Below, piece after piece: positions 53,134 through 62,628 of a stretch of 64,000 nucleotides of DNA (positions are counted from its first letter, which is position 1; the number at the start of each line of letters is the position of its first letter). Both the position numbers and the translations under genes were made by a program. Under the pieces are notes generated by a model. The model did no database searches. It saw only the letters and a list, made by a program, of their open reading frames with translations, and was not told the DNA's origin. The stretch spans positions 124,001 to 188,000 of the forward strand of contig NZ_AMZN01000015.1 in NCBI RefSeq assembly GCF_000331535.1, written 5' to 3'. This DNA is from Fulvivirga imtechensis AK7. GTDB taxonomy: Bacteria > Bacteroidota > Bacteroidia > Cytophagales > Cyclobacteriaceae.

Positions 53134-54162
53134 CTACTCCTGTGCCGGAATAGGTTTTTCCAGATCCTCACCTTTGATCTGGGCTTTAATCTTTCCTTCC
53201 AACTCCTCCATAAGTTCAGGATTATCTTCAAGCAACGCTTTTACTGCGTCTCTACCCTGCCCTAATTTATTGCCATCGTAGGAAAACCATGAGCCTGCCT
53301 TTTTAATAATATCAAGTTCAACCCCCAGGTCAATTACTTCTCCGACCTTAGAGATGCCCTTTCCATACATGATGTCGAACTCTACAACTTTAAACGGAGG
53401 AGCTACCTTATTTTTTACCACCTTAACACGCGTACGGTTTCCGGTGATATCGTTAGCTCCTTCTTTGATCTGCCCGATCCTTCTGATATCCAGCCTTACA
53501 GAGGCGTAGAATTTCAAAGCGTTACCTCCTGTGGTTGTTTCAGGGTTGCCAAACATCACTCCGATCTTTTCCCTCAACTGGTTGATGAAAATACATGAGC
53601 AGCCGGTTTTATTAATAGTACCTGTTAATTTTCTCAATGCTTGCGACATAAGCCTGGCCTGCAATCCCATTTTGCTATCACCCATTTCACCTTCCAGCTC
53701 ACCTTTTGGAACAAGAGCAGCTACCGAGTCGATTACAATAATATCGATTGCTCCGGAGCGGATCAGGTGCTCGGCAATTTCAAGCGCCTGTTCACCACTA
53801 TCAGGTTGTGATATTAAAAGGTTTTCAGTGTCAATACCGAGTTTTTCGGCATACACTCTGTCAAAAGCATGTTCGGCATCTATGAATGCCGCCAAACCAC
53901 CATTTTTTTGCGCTTCTGCAATGCAGTGCATTGAAAGCGTAGTTTTACCTGACGATTCAGGTCCATATATTTCAATTATCCTTCCACGCGGAATACCACC
54001 GACACCCAAGGCGATATCAAGGCTCAAAGAACCGGTAGAAATGGCCGGAACATCTACTACCCTCTCATCGCTAAGTTTCATTACTGCACCTTTGCCGTAA
54101 GTCTTTTCCAGTTTGTCAATTGTTAATTGAAGCGCTTTTAATTTTTCGTCCTTTTCAGCCAT
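53134..54162 (-). CDS. recA: Recombinase RecA
   Basis: A 342-residue RecA with ATP-binding Walker [10 protein letters not shown] (residues 67-75), [30 protein letters not shown] at the N-terminus, the DNA-contact loops ([18 protein letters not shown] and [25 protein letters not shown]) and a normal acidic C-terminus. It acts in homologous recombination and SOS induction. It is a single gene; the divergent gene at 54301 shares the upstream region, in which I found no clear LexA-type box. Confidence 0.98.
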   Translation of the reverse strand: MAEKDEKLKALQLTIDKLEKTYGKGAVMKLSDERVVDVPAISTGSLSLDIALGVGGIPRGRIIEIYGPESSGKTTLSMHCIAEAQKNGGLAAFIDAEHAFDRVYAEKLGIDTENLLISQPDSGEQALEIAEHLIRSGAIDIIVIDSVAALVPKGELEGEMGDSKMGLQARLMSQALRKLTGTINKTGCSCIFINQLREKIGVMFGNPETTTGGNALKFYASVRLDIRRIGQIKEGANDITGNRTRVKVVKNKVAPPFKVVEFDIMYGKGISKVGEVIDLGVELDIIKKAGSWFSYDGNKLGQGRDAVKALLEDNPELMEELEGKIKAQIKGEDLEKPIPAQE

Positions 54163-54300
54163 TACTATTGTAGTTGTTTTGTCGTCAAAGTGGTGAAGTT
54201 AATAAGTTCTGGGCATAAATATGGAATGGTAGCTTAAAATTGTTTCGGCATCCGCCTGCTTTTTAAGGGCTCTTTTTTATATTGCGGCAAAACCCCTGGT

Positions 54301-55437
54301 ATGAAAGTCATTCTGAGCCTGTTACTACTTTTAGCAGCATCTCTACACGTTAGTGCACAATTAAACAATCAAATATTCGAGCAGCGATTAAGAATGGACC
54401 CGGCGGACTCCAATGCCCTCTTTTTTGGTTTAAATACATTGGGCTTCACAAAGAATAATGAATACTTTAATAATATAGCCGATGGCTATACCTTATTCGG
54501 TTATCAGCTTAATCCATATCTTACTTACTATGTCACTCCGCATTTCAGAGTTGACGCAGGGATATATTTACAAAAGGATTTTGGAGCTAACGGATATCAG
54601 GAAATTGTACCTACTTTTTCTTTTAAGTACCTACACAATGGTATTGCCATAATATTCGGAAACCTGGAAGGAAGTATCTCACATAGACTTATAGAGCCGT
54701 TATATGATTTTGAAAAGGTGCTGGTAGACCGCCAGGAAACAGGGATACAACTATTGGTTGAAAATGAAAGACTGTTTCTCGATGGGTGGATAGATTGGCA
54801 AAATATGATCTACAAAGGTGATAATGACCAGGAGAGGGTGACGGGTGGTTTATCGCTGAATTATAAGGTTAAACAATTGCCCCGTTGGAATATAGAGCTT
54901 CCCGTCCAATTTTTGGTGACACACGTAGGAGGACAGATTGATAGCAGCCCTGCGCCCCTACAGACCTATATTAATACGGCTACAGGTGTTGGCCTTCAAC
55001 ATACATTTGGAGAGAAAAATTTTGTTCAAGGGATCAGAATGGACAATTATTACGTTTACTATAAAGATTTTTCAACGGAGATAGAGAGGGCATTTGAAGA
55101 TGGAAGTGGATTGTATGCTAATCTTAGTGTTAAAATGAGGCCAAACCTGGAAGTGATGACGAGCTATTGGCGTGGACATGAATTTATTTCGATAATGGGG
55201 GGACAGTTATATCCTTCTGTTTCAAGTACTTTTAAAAATTCCACAGCGCTAGAAGAGGTGCGTGAGCTTTTAATTTTAAGATTAATGCATAATATAAAAG
55301 TTGCAGACAGACTTTATATCACCACCCGGGTGGAACCTTTGTATGACCTGGCAAATTCGAAATTTGAATTTTCGCACGGATTCTATATTAACTATTCCGC
55401 TGATTTTTTGCTGACAAAAAAGGAGAGTCATAAATGA
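54301..55437 (+). CDS. Hypothetical outer-membrane beta-barrel protein
   Basis: A 378-residue protein with a signal peptide (LSLLLLLAASLHVSAQ) and a mature part of alternating beta-strands (YTLFGYQLNPYLTYYVTPHFRVDAGIYLQKDFG), ending FSHGFYINYSADFLLTKKESHK. No specific family is recognised. It leads a likely operon with the aminopeptidase-like and DUF3108 genes (overlap of 4 bases with the next), so it may belong to an envelope function with them. Confidence 0.65.
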   Translation: MKVILSLLLLLAASLHVSAQLNNQIFEQRLRMDPADSNALFFGLNTLGFTKNNEYFNNIADGYTLFGYQLNPYLTYYVTPHFRVDAGIYLQKDFGANGYQEIVPTFSFKYLHNGIAIIFGNLEGSISHRLIEPLYDFEKVLVDRQETGIQLLVENERLFLDGWIDWQNMIYKGDNDQERVTGGLSLNYKVKQLPRWNIELPVQFLVTHVGGQIDSSPAPLQTYINTATGVGLQHTFGEKNFVQGIRMDNYYVYYKDFSTEIERAFEDGSGLYANLSVKMRPNLEVMTSYWRGHEFISIMGGQLYPSVSSTFKNSTALEEVRELLILRLMHNIKVADRLYITTRVEPLYDLANSKFEFSHGFYINYSADFLLTKKESHK

Positions 55438-56459
55438 TTAAAAAAATTTCACTGGGGATCATTGGTATATTATTGCTGTTGATTGTTTGGAATTTTGAAC
55501 TGGTGGTTTACGGTATCAAGCAGGCTCGGGGACAGTTGAATATCGTTTGGAATGCCCGGCCGGTCAGTGCATATCTATCCGATCCGGCTGTAGCTGATTC
55601 GGTGAAAATCAAGCTTCAGTATATTCAAAAGGTACGAGAATATGCTATAAAAGAACTGGGGTTAAATGACACGGATAACTACACTTCTATGTACGATCAG
55701 GGAGGGAAACCCGTGTTGTGGGTTGTGACAGGATGCAAGCCCTATAAGTTTGAACCCCGGGAATGGAACTTCCCCGTGGTTGGAAAAGTACCTTATAAGG
55801 GCTTCTTTGTTGAGAAAGATGCTATGCAAGCGATGGAGAAGCTTAAAAAAGATGGATATGATGCGGGTGTTCGCACCGTAGGCGGGTGGTCTACTTTGGG
55901 TTGGTTTAATGATCCGATCCTGAGCAGTATGCTTAACAGGAGTATCGGTGATCTCGCTAACCTCATCATTCACGAGTTGGTGCATGCCACTATTTTTGTG
56001 AAAGATAGCGTGGAATTTAATGAAAATCTGGCTTCATTTATAGGGGATGAAGGAGCCAGGCAATTCTTACAGTATGAATATGGGGCTGATTCGGAAGAGT
56101 ATCACAACTATTTAAAAGAGGTGGAGGACGAACGAAGTTATGTGGCACACATCCTGAGAGGAGCGGATAGTCTTGAAGTTTTATATGGATCGTTTGCTGA
56201 AGAGTTGAGTGATGAGGACAAAGAGATGAAAAAACAGCAGCTAATTGGTAAAATTATGCAGGAACTGGATACAGTGTCGTTAAACAATCGTAATTTTTTT
56301 AGAAATGTAAAAGGATACCAGCCTAACAATACATTTTTTATGTCTTTTATGCGTTACAGATCTAAACAAAATAATCTCGATGACATTTATACCAATAAGT
56401 TTGATCAGGATATAAGAGCATTTATCACATTTTTGAAAAAAGAACACCCATTTCTTTAG
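55434..56459 (+). CDS. Predicted aminopeptidase (PF10023 type)
   Basis: A 341-residue protein with an N-terminal membrane anchor (ISLGIIGILLLLIVWNFELVVYG). A zinc-protease motif HELVH is at 180-184 in LANLIIHELVHATIFVKDSVEFNENLASFIGDEGARQFL, the family pattern of PF10023 'putative aminopeptidase' proteins, where the E of ENLASFIGDEG is the likely third ligand. It is not experimentally understood. It overlaps the preceding gene by 4 bases and is followed by a DUF3108 gene after 28 bases. Confidence 0.82.
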   Translation: MIKKISLGIIGILLLLIVWNFELVVYGIKQARGQLNIVWNARPVSAYLSDPAVADSVKIKLQYIQKVREYAIKELGLNDTDNYTSMYDQGGKPVLWVVTGCKPYKFEPREWNFPVVGKVPYKGFFVEKDAMQAMEKLKKDGYDAGVRTVGGWSTLGWFNDPILSSMLNRSIGDLANLIIHELVHATIFVKDSVEFNENLASFIGDEGARQFLQYEYGADSEEYHNYLKEVEDERSYVAHILRGADSLEVLYGSFAEELSDEDKEMKKQQLIGKIMQELDTVSLNNRNFFRNVKGYQPNNTFFMSFMRYRSKQNNLDDIYTNKFDQDIRAFITFLKKEHPFL

Positions 56460-56487
56460 GAAGAAACTTCAGGTTAAATTTGCCTTA

Positions 56488-57282
56488 ATGTCAAAATCGC
56501 TTACACTAACTTTTTTCATTTTTTGTTTTTCATTCATTTCAGGTGATGGACCCAAGTACCGCACGATAAAAAATACAAGTTTTGTGCAAGGGGAGGTTAT
56601 TGAATACAAAGCACATTATGGCTTCATAAATGCCGCTGAAGGGCGGATGATCATCAGTGATGAGCTATATAATATCAATGGGCGGCCCTGCTATAAGATC
56701 GATGTTTTTGGACGATCTGTGGGCATGTTCGATCTGTTTCTGAGGATAAGGGATAACTGGGGTACATACCTGGATACGGCATCGATCATAACCCATAAAT
56801 TTTACAGGGTGATTGAAGAGGGGAAGTACAGGAAAAATGAAATCGTTGATTTTGATCCCGAAAAAAATGTGGCGAAAGTCCGGTCATTTGACAAAAAGAA
56901 GCAAGAGTGGCGTGTTCCGGAAGCTTTCGAGGTGCCTGACAACGTACAGGATCTGGTGAGTGGCTACTACTATATTCGTACCATAGATTTCGATAGCCTT
57001 GATAATGGAGATATTATAAAAATTGATGCTTTCTTTGACAAAGAGCTGTATGATTTCAAAGTAAGATTTATTGGGCGGGAGACGATCAAAACCAAGCTCG
57101 GGCATATCAGATCAGTAGTATTGTCGCCTATTATGCCTGAAAACAGTCTCTTTAACGGGGAGAACTCTGTTAAGGTCTGGATTTCTGATGACAGGAATAA
57201 AGTGCCGCTAAAGATCAAGGCTGAGATGTTTGTAGGTGCGGTGGAAATTGACATTACCAGCTATCATAAAGGTCAAAATTAA
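56488..57282 (+). CDS. DUF3108 domain exported protein
   Basis: A 264-residue protein with a signal peptide (LTLTFFIFCFSFIS) and a beta-rich mature part with SFVQGEVIEYKAHYGFINAAEGRMIISDE, a pattern of DUF3108 proteins, and LVSGYYYIRTIDFDSLDNGDIIKIDAFFDKELYDFKVRFIGRETIKTKLG. Function is unknown. It closes the 54301-57282 envelope operon. Confidence 0.8.
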   Translation: MSKSLTLTFFIFCFSFISGDGPKYRTIKNTSFVQGEVIEYKAHYGFINAAEGRMIISDELYNINGRPCYKIDVFGRSVGMFDLFLRIRDNWGTYLDTASIITHKFYRVIEEGKYRKNEIVDFDPEKNVAKVRSFDKKKQEWRVPEAFEVPDNVQDLVSGYYYIRTIDFDSLDNGDIIKIDAFFDKELYDFKVRFIGRETIKTKLGHIRSVVLSPIMPENSLFNGENSVKVWISDDRNKVPLKIKAEMFVGAVEIDITSYHKGQN

Positions 57283-57389
57283 GTTATTGTTAAGTTATTG
57301 CTGCGTGTTTTTTATTAACACATTTTCTATATACTTTTATTTTTGATTAAATTAATGCTGTAGCACGTTTCAATCAAATCAGAAAAATT

Positions 57390-58079
57390 ATGGGAAACAA
57401 GCAGGAACACAGGGTGCTTGTTGTAGACGATGAAGAGGCAATATTGGAATTGCTGAAATACAATCTTGAGAAGCAGGGCTATGAAGTGAAAACGGCTCTG
57501 GACGGTGTTAGAGCGGTTGACATAGCGAAGAAATTCAAACCGGATCTTATCCTGCTGGATATCATGATGCCCCGGCAGGATGGAGTTGAGACCTGCCGGC
57601 AGCTACGGGAAATACCCGAATTGGCCGGTACATTCATTATATTTTTGACTGCACGTGCAGAGGAGTATTCCGAAATAGCTGCCTTCGATGTAGGGGCGGA
57701 TGACTATATTACTAAGCCGATAAAGCCCAGAGCTTTAATGAGCAGGCTAAGCGCTCTGTTCCGAAGGGATTCCAAGAAAAAGGCTGTCACTAATAAAATA
57801 TCTATTGGTGACCTGGTGATCGACAGGACAAGCTACATTGTAATGGCCAATGGCAGGGAAGTATCGCTACCCAAGAAGGAGTTTGAATTGCTTTATTTTT
57901 TGGCACAGAATCCTAATAAAGTCTTTGGGCGTGACGAGTTGCTGCACAATATATGGGGTTCCGATGTATATGTGCTGGCACGTACTGTAGATGTTCACAT
58001 CAGGAAAGTACGTGAGAAGATCGGAGAGGAGTATATAAAAACAGTGAAAGGAGTTGGCTATAAGTTTAGCCTGAATTAA
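57390..58079 (+). CDS. PhoB/OmpR-family response regulator
   Basis: A 229-residue regulator with a receiver domain (VDDEEAIL acidic pocket, phospho-acceptor Asp57 in DLILLDIMMPRQDG, Lys in YITKPIKPRALMSRL) and an OmpR-type winged-helix domain (SIGDLVIDRTSYIVMANGREVSLPKKEFELLYFLAQNPNKVFGRDELL, then RTVDVHIRKVREKIG). It is the partner of the histidine kinase 3 bases downstream. The pair resembles PhoB/PhoR, but its signal cannot be read from this region. Confidence 0.93.
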   Translation: MGNKQEHRVLVVDDEEAILELLKYNLEKQGYEVKTALDGVRAVDIAKKFKPDLILLDIMMPRQDGVETCRQLREIPELAGTFIIFLTARAEEYSEIAAFDVGADDYITKPIKPRALMSRLSALFRRDSKKKAVTNKISIGDLVIDRTSYIVMANGREVSLPKKEFELLYFLAQNPNKVFGRDELLHNIWGSDVYVLARTVDVHIRKVREKIGEEYIKTVKGVGYKFSLN

Positions 58080-58082
58080 TAG

Positions 58083-59138
58083 ATGGCGTTCAATTCCAGG
58101 GTAATAGCAGCGCTGCTGGCTTTCTGCATAGCAGCGGTAACTACTGCCTTTCTTTCATTATTTAAGGAGGTAACACAAAATGCTTTGGTCGTCACCTTCC
58201 TCATCAGTTTTTCATCTACCTATCTGCTGGGCTTTATTGTACTTGAATTTTTGATATTCAGGGAGATCAATAAGGTGTATGGCTTATTTGAAAAACTACG
58301 GAAGCGGGAGCTTTCTACCATAAATCAAAATAAATCAAATCCGCTAAGCCCTCTGAAGAAGATCAATGAAGAGATCTTTTCTTACGCAGCCCTTAAACAA
58401 AAAGAGATCGATGAACTGAAAAAGCTGGAAGCTTTCAGGAGGGAGTTTATCGCTGACGTGAGCCATGAGCTAAAAACACCGATTTTTGCAGCGCAAGGTT
58501 TCGTTCATACCCTGCTTGATGGTGCTGTTAAAGATAAAAGTGTAAGGAATAAATTCCTGAAAAAGGCTGCCAAAAGCCTTGACGGGTTGGATATGCTTGT
58601 TCAGGATCTTCTCACCCTTTCGCAGATCGAAACAGGAGATATCAAAATGCATTTTGAGAATTTTGATATAAAAATGTTGGTGGAAGAGGTGTTTGACCAG
58701 TTTGAAAGCAAAGCAGAGAAAAAGGACATAACACTGGAGTTTGGCAGAAATGTACCGGACGAAGTATTTGTCTATGGCGATTGGCAGCGCATCAGTCAGG
58801 TAATTACTAACCTGATAAGCAACAGTGTAAAATATACCAACGAAGGAGGTAAGGTGGTTGTAGATTTCCTGTTAAGCAAAAATCAGGTTACTACCACAGT
58901 TAAAGATAATGGAGATGGGATACCCCCGGAAGATGTGAATAGAATATTCCAACGGTTCTACCGTGTGGACAAGAGCCGGTCGCGGGAAAGGGGTGGAACG
59001 GGTCTTGGATTAGCCATTGTAAAGCACATCATGGAAGGGCATAACTCTAAAGTGGAGGTTAAGAGCACCGTTGGTAAAGGGTCGGAATTTAGCTTTAAGC
59101 TTCCCAGGGGAAAAAAAACTGTTATTTCGGAGGAATGA
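58083..59138 (+). CDS. PhoR-like sensor histidine kinase
   Basis: A 351-residue kinase with two membrane spans at the N-terminus (about 8-28 and 35-60), only a few residues outside the membrane, then a HisKA domain with the phosphorylated His128 in REFIADVSHELKTPIFAAQGFVH. The ATPase domain has RISQVITNLISNSVKYTNEGG, VKDNGDGIPPEDVNRIF and RGGTGLGLAIVKHI. The absence of a large periplasmic sensor distinguishes it from E. coli PhoR-type kinases with a PAS domain. It starts 3 bases after its response regulator. Confidence 0.92.
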   Translation: MAFNSRVIAALLAFCIAAVTTAFLSLFKEVTQNALVVTFLISFSSTYLLGFIVLEFLIFREINKVYGLFEKLRKRELSTINQNKSNPLSPLKKINEEIFSYAALKQKEIDELKKLEAFRREFIADVSHELKTPIFAAQGFVHTLLDGAVKDKSVRNKFLKKAAKSLDGLDMLVQDLLTLSQIETGDIKMHFENFDIKMLVEEVFDQFESKAEKKDITLEFGRNVPDEVFVYGDWQRISQVITNLISNSVKYTNEGGKVVVDFLLSKNQVTTTVKDNGDGIPPEDVNRIFQRFYRVDKSRSRERGGTGLGLAIVKHIMEGHNSKVEVKSTVGKGSEFSFKLPRGKKTVISEE

Positions 59139-59254
59139 GAGGGCATGGAACCGGCCCACACTTTTCGAAGTCATTCCCTACGCACTTTGAGATGCGGTTC
59201 TATCATCACACAATTTTTGTTTGACTGTAAATATTGATTTATATGAAAAATAAA

Positions 59255-59288
59255 CCATCCCGGACCACTAAGGTGCAGTCCGGGATGG
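59255..59288. terminator. Bidirectional terminator hairpin
   Basis: A perfect 11-bp stem CCATCCCGGAC / GTCCGGGATGG with a 12-base loop, followed on the plus strand by 'cttctttt', lies between the convergent kinase and PRC-barrel genes. Confidence 0.78.
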
Positions 59289-59314
59289 CTTCTTTTGTAC
59301 CATAGATCAAAATC

Positions 59315-59887
59315 TTATTGATTACGGCTATAGAATTTTCGCTCATCAAATTCATCGCGCTCATAGAATTCACCTGGTACAGCGGTGCCGATCGGCCTGT
59401 CATTCTCTCCTGTTGCCTCTCTAGGGCTCGCTAAAGCCTCTGAAACGGCAAACTCATAATCCGCACTTATCGGGGTGCTGGTGTCATAACGCGGCACCCT
59501 CTGAAAAGTTTCTTTATGTACTTCATCCACAATTACACAATGGCTTTCATCGTCTATCCGTGCCAGTCCAATGGGTACTATCAGGTGTTTATCGCCCTTT
59601 CTGTTGGTGAATCCGTGAACACCTCTGATGTTGGTATTATCCTGAGGATCATAATCCTCACTTATCAGCCGGTCATCCAGGTCGACATCAAGATACCGTA
59701 CCTTTTCAGCTTTAATATCAACAAGCAGGTTTTCTACCGTTCCAACTCTTTCACGATTGGCATCCACTAACTCCCAACCACGTACATCTGGCTGGCCACT
59801 GGCTACCTTAAAGTCATCAAGGTCATGTAAAAAGTGCAACCTCTTATCTTTTCTTTTTGCTGTATATTTTTCTGCTGTTCGTGCCAT
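59315..59887 (-). CDS. PRC-barrel domain protein
   Basis: A 190-residue protein whose N-terminal part (GWELVDANRERVGTVENLLVDIKAEKVRYLDVDL) is the PRC-barrel pattern and whose middle has KGDKHLIVPIGLARID. The C-terminal 50 residues are acidic and low in complexity. Such proteins are often stress-linked; the exact role is unknown. It is the second gene of a pair with the membrane protein at 59909 (21-base gap). Confidence 0.8.
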   Translation of the reverse strand: MARTAEKYTAKRKDKRLHFLHDLDDFKVASGQPDVRGWELVDANRERVGTVENLLVDIKAEKVRYLDVDLDDRLISEDYDPQDNTNIRGVHGFTNRKGDKHLIVPIGLARIDDESHCVIVDEVHKETFQRVPRYDTSTPISADYEFAVSEALASPREATGENDRPIGTAVPGEFYERDEFDERKFYSRNQ

Positions 59888-59908
59888 ATGTTCATTGTGT
59901 TTTATATG

Positions 59909-60517
59909 TTAAACATTTTCCGTCATAGCCCTTAAAGCATCTGCCGATTCGGTAAAGAATTTATGGATCTTTTCATTTTGCTCCGTTGCCATAGCCCTGG
60001 GGTCCATAGCCTGAGCAGCTTGCTTCACCTCTTCGATCTCTTTTTCGAGCCCTGGATATTTCTTTTGTTGTATTTCCTTCATCACATCGGCAGCATTATT
60101 AAATGCACGAGCCATTATGTCTGCATGTTTGTCAGAGTCTCTGTTCTGAGTCAATTCATCAGCGCTCTTTTTTAGCTCTTCAATAATATTCTGAGCCTCT
60201 ATATCATCATAGTTAGAGGCAACTGTTTCCAGTGCAGCGGCTAACCGTGTAAGGGCACTGCTTGAGTACTTATGCTTCAGCCCTACCTCCCTGCCATTTT
60301 TTTCTATATAGCTTACGTAAGCCTGCACTTCTCCATTTTGTCTGGCGAAGTTATTTTCCTCAGCAGTTTCTACCTCTTGCGTTTGCGTCACCACCTGATC
60401 TCTCTTTACATCATCATTGTCGTCTATTAATACTATCAACGCAGCAATGACCAATACTCCCAATAATAGCCATGGCCATATCGGGCTTTTCTTTTTTTCT
60501 ATATCTATCTCAGCCAT
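59909..60517 (-). CDS. Hypothetical membrane-anchored protein
   Basis: A 202-residue protein with one N-terminal span (PIWPWLLLGVLVIAALIVLI, about 13-32) and a long helical, charged periplasmic or cytosolic part with three coiled helices. No family is recognised. The following PRC-barrel gene starts 21 bases downstream, so the two are probably co-transcribed; with the nearby stress-type proteins the pair may serve envelope or osmotic stress. That role is only inferred. Confidence 0.6.
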   Translation of the reverse strand: MAEIDIEKKKSPIWPWLLLGVLVIAALIVLIDDNDDVKRDQVVTQTQEVETAEENNFARQNGEVQAYVSYIEKNGREVGLKHKYSSSALTRLAAALETVASNYDDIEAQNIIEELKKSADELTQNRDSDKHADIMARAFNNAADVMKEIQQKKYPGLEKEIEEVKQAAQAMDPRAMATEQNEKIHKFFTESADALRAMTENV

Positions 60518-60879
60518 AACAATACTTTTAGTTAAAAATGTTGGTTCTCATTTCTATAAAGACATTCCTTGCCATTTATATACATCCAAAACATATGCCT
60601 TCGTTCAATGTTACTTGAGGAATATCTTATTGCTTTTAAATGCCTGTAAACCAGTAATTAAACTTTTTAAAAATGAGGTGCATTGAATTTGAATGGGTAA
60701 TAAACCGGACATTTAGTGGAATATGACCCCCGAAGTTTGGTTCATGAAAACCAAAATGCGCCTTCCGTAAAAAAAGCGGGGAGTGTTTGGCTTGCGATAG
60801 TTATATTGCTAATGAAGCTTAACCAGGAGAGGAGATTGTCGCACTTCTTTACCAATGAGAGGTTTTTATGAGACGCTAA
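60518..60879. other. Intergenic stretch without recognised features
   Basis: About 360 bases between the hypothetical membrane protein and repeat copy D. The first part should hold the promoter for the minus-strand pair. I see no gene, strong hairpin or repeat here. Confidence 0.35.
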
Positions 60880-61012
60880 CTAAACTCTAAGCGGCTTTAA
60901 GAAAACGTCATGGTCAAGGCTTGTGAAGTGCCAAAAAGCGGAGCGTACTGAGGTACGTGAGCATAATTAGGACAAGCATAACACAGACATTGACGTTTTC
61001 TTGCAGACACTA
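60880..61012. mobile_element. MITE-like element, copy D
   Basis: About 133 bp. The right end ACGTTTTCTTGCAGACACTA is intact, while the left outer end is eroded, so only the inner arm TTAAGAAAACGT remains. Inside, 'ctctaagcggctttaagaaaacg', 'tcaaggcttgtgaagtgcc' and 'gacattgacgttttctt' match copies A and C. It ends 20 bases before the amidohydrolase start codon. Confidence 0.65.
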
Positions 61013-61032
61013 ACTAAAACAGATTGAGACAA

Positions 61033-62613
61033 ATGAAGACGTTTTCCATCATATTTATATTGTTTATTTCCTTTAATATCTCTGCACAGGTTGAAAAAGC
61101 TCCGGCACGTAGTGAAGGTCAGGGGCCATGGCCGCAACTGATAATAAGGGGAGTTACGCTCATCAACGGAAATGGGGCGCCACCTGTCGGACCCGTTGAT
61201 ATTGTGGTGGAGCGGAATCGTATTACAGAGGTTAAAGTAGTAGGTTATCCAGGTGTTGAGATTGATGAGCGTAAAAGGCCTAAACTTCGTAATGAAGGCT
61301 ATGAGCTTAATGCAGATGGCATGTATCTTATGCCAGGTTTTATAGATATGCATGGTCATATTGGAGGAGAAGATCAGGGAGCTGGTGCCGAATATGTTTT
61401 TAAGCTGTGGATGGCACATGGGATCACTACAGTGCGAGACCCCTCAGCGGGAAACGGCCTGGATTGGGTGCTTGACCACAAGGAAAAAAGCGAAAGAAAT
61501 GCTATTACAGCCCCGCGCATATTTGCGTATACAGCCTTTGGTATGGGCAGCAAGCAATCCATTAGTACACCAGCCATGGCTCGGGAGTGGGTTAGAAAAA
61601 ATGCGGAACGTGGTGCTGATGGGATTAAATTTTTTGGAGCACCACCCGAGATCATGACTGCCGCACTTGATGAAAACAAAAGACTTGGACTGCGGGCGGC
61701 ATGCCATCATGCGCAGATGGATGTGGCCAGATGGAATGTATTACATTCAGCCAGAGCCGGGTTAACCTCTATGGAGCATTGGTACGGGTTGCCAGAGGCC
61801 CTCTTCGAGGATCGTACGGTCCAGCACTACCCATTAGACTATAACTATGCCAATGAGCAGCATCGCTTTAAGGAAGCCGGCCGACTGTGGCAACAAGCGG
61901 CAGAGCCATATTCACCGAAATGGAATGAAGTAATGAATGAGTTGATAAAGTTGGATTTTACACTCGATCCAACCTTCAATATTTATGAGGCGAGTCGCGA
62001 CCTGATGAGGGCCAGACGAGCCGAATGGCATGAGGAATATACTCTTCCTGGGCTATGGCAATTTTACCAGCCGAGTAAAATATCACACGGCTCATACTGG
62101 CACTACTGGGGCACCGAAGAGGAGGTAGATTGGAGAAAGAACTATCAGCTTTGGATGACTTTTGTTAATGAATATAAAAACAGAGGCGGAAGGGTGACGA
62201 CCGGGTCAGATTCCGGGTTTATTTTTCAATTATATGGTTTTGCGTATGTTCGGGAGCTGGAACTGCTCAGGGAGGCGGGCTTTCATCCTTTGGAGGTGAT
62301 CAGGGCCGCTACATTAAATGGTGCGGAAGCTTTAGGTGTTGCACGCGACCTGGGGACAGTTGAGGTAGGTAAACTCGCTGATTTTGTTATAGTGGAAGAA
62401 AATCCCCTTCAAAACCTGAAGGTGCTATACGGAACCGGGGCCATTAAGCTTACGGAAGATAATAAAGTGGTGCGAGTTGGGGGAGTGAAATATACAGTGA
62501 AGGATGGTATTATTTATGATGCGAAAAAATTATTGGCAGATGTAAAGCAAATGGTACAGATGGAAAAGGAAAAAACAGGTTTTAAAATTACTCAGCCTGG
62601 TATGCAGCGATGA
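61033..62613 (+). CDS. Exported amidohydrolase
   Basis: A 526-residue metal-dependent hydrolase of the amidohydrolase superfamily. ATG 61033 gives a signal peptide (FSIIFILFISFNISAQ) and is preferred to a TTG at 61024. The first metal-binding pair is HGH in LMPGFIDMHGHIGG. Further ligands are the His in ACHHAQ, MEHW, and the Asp in TTGSDSGF. The C-terminus GVARDLGTVEVGKLADFVIVEENPLQNL is the usual family closing. The substrate, perhaps a peptide or cyclic amide outside the inner membrane, is not known. It converges on asnB with a 15-base gap. Confidence 0.9.
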   Translation: MKTFSIIFILFISFNISAQVEKAPARSEGQGPWPQLIIRGVTLINGNGAPPVGPVDIVVERNRITEVKVVGYPGVEIDERKRPKLRNEGYELNADGMYLMPGFIDMHGHIGGEDQGAGAEYVFKLWMAHGITTVRDPSAGNGLDWVLDHKEKSERNAITAPRIFAYTAFGMGSKQSISTPAMAREWVRKNAERGADGIKFFGAPPEIMTAALDENKRLGLRAACHHAQMDVARWNVLHSARAGLTSMEHWYGLPEALFEDRTVQHYPLDYNYANEQHRFKEAGRLWQQAAEPYSPKWNEVMNELIKLDFTLDPTFNIYEASRDLMRARRAEWHEEYTLPGLWQFYQPSKISHGSYWHYWGTEEEVDWRKNYQLWMTFVNEYKNRGGRVTTGSDSGFIFQLYGFAYVRELELLREAGFHPLEVIRAATLNGAEALGVARDLGTVEVGKLADFVIVEENPLQNLKVLYGTGAIKLTEDNKVVRVGGVKYTVKDGIIYDAKKLLADVKQMVQMEKEKTGFKITQPGMQR

Positions 62614-62628
62614 AAGAATTTGATTCGC

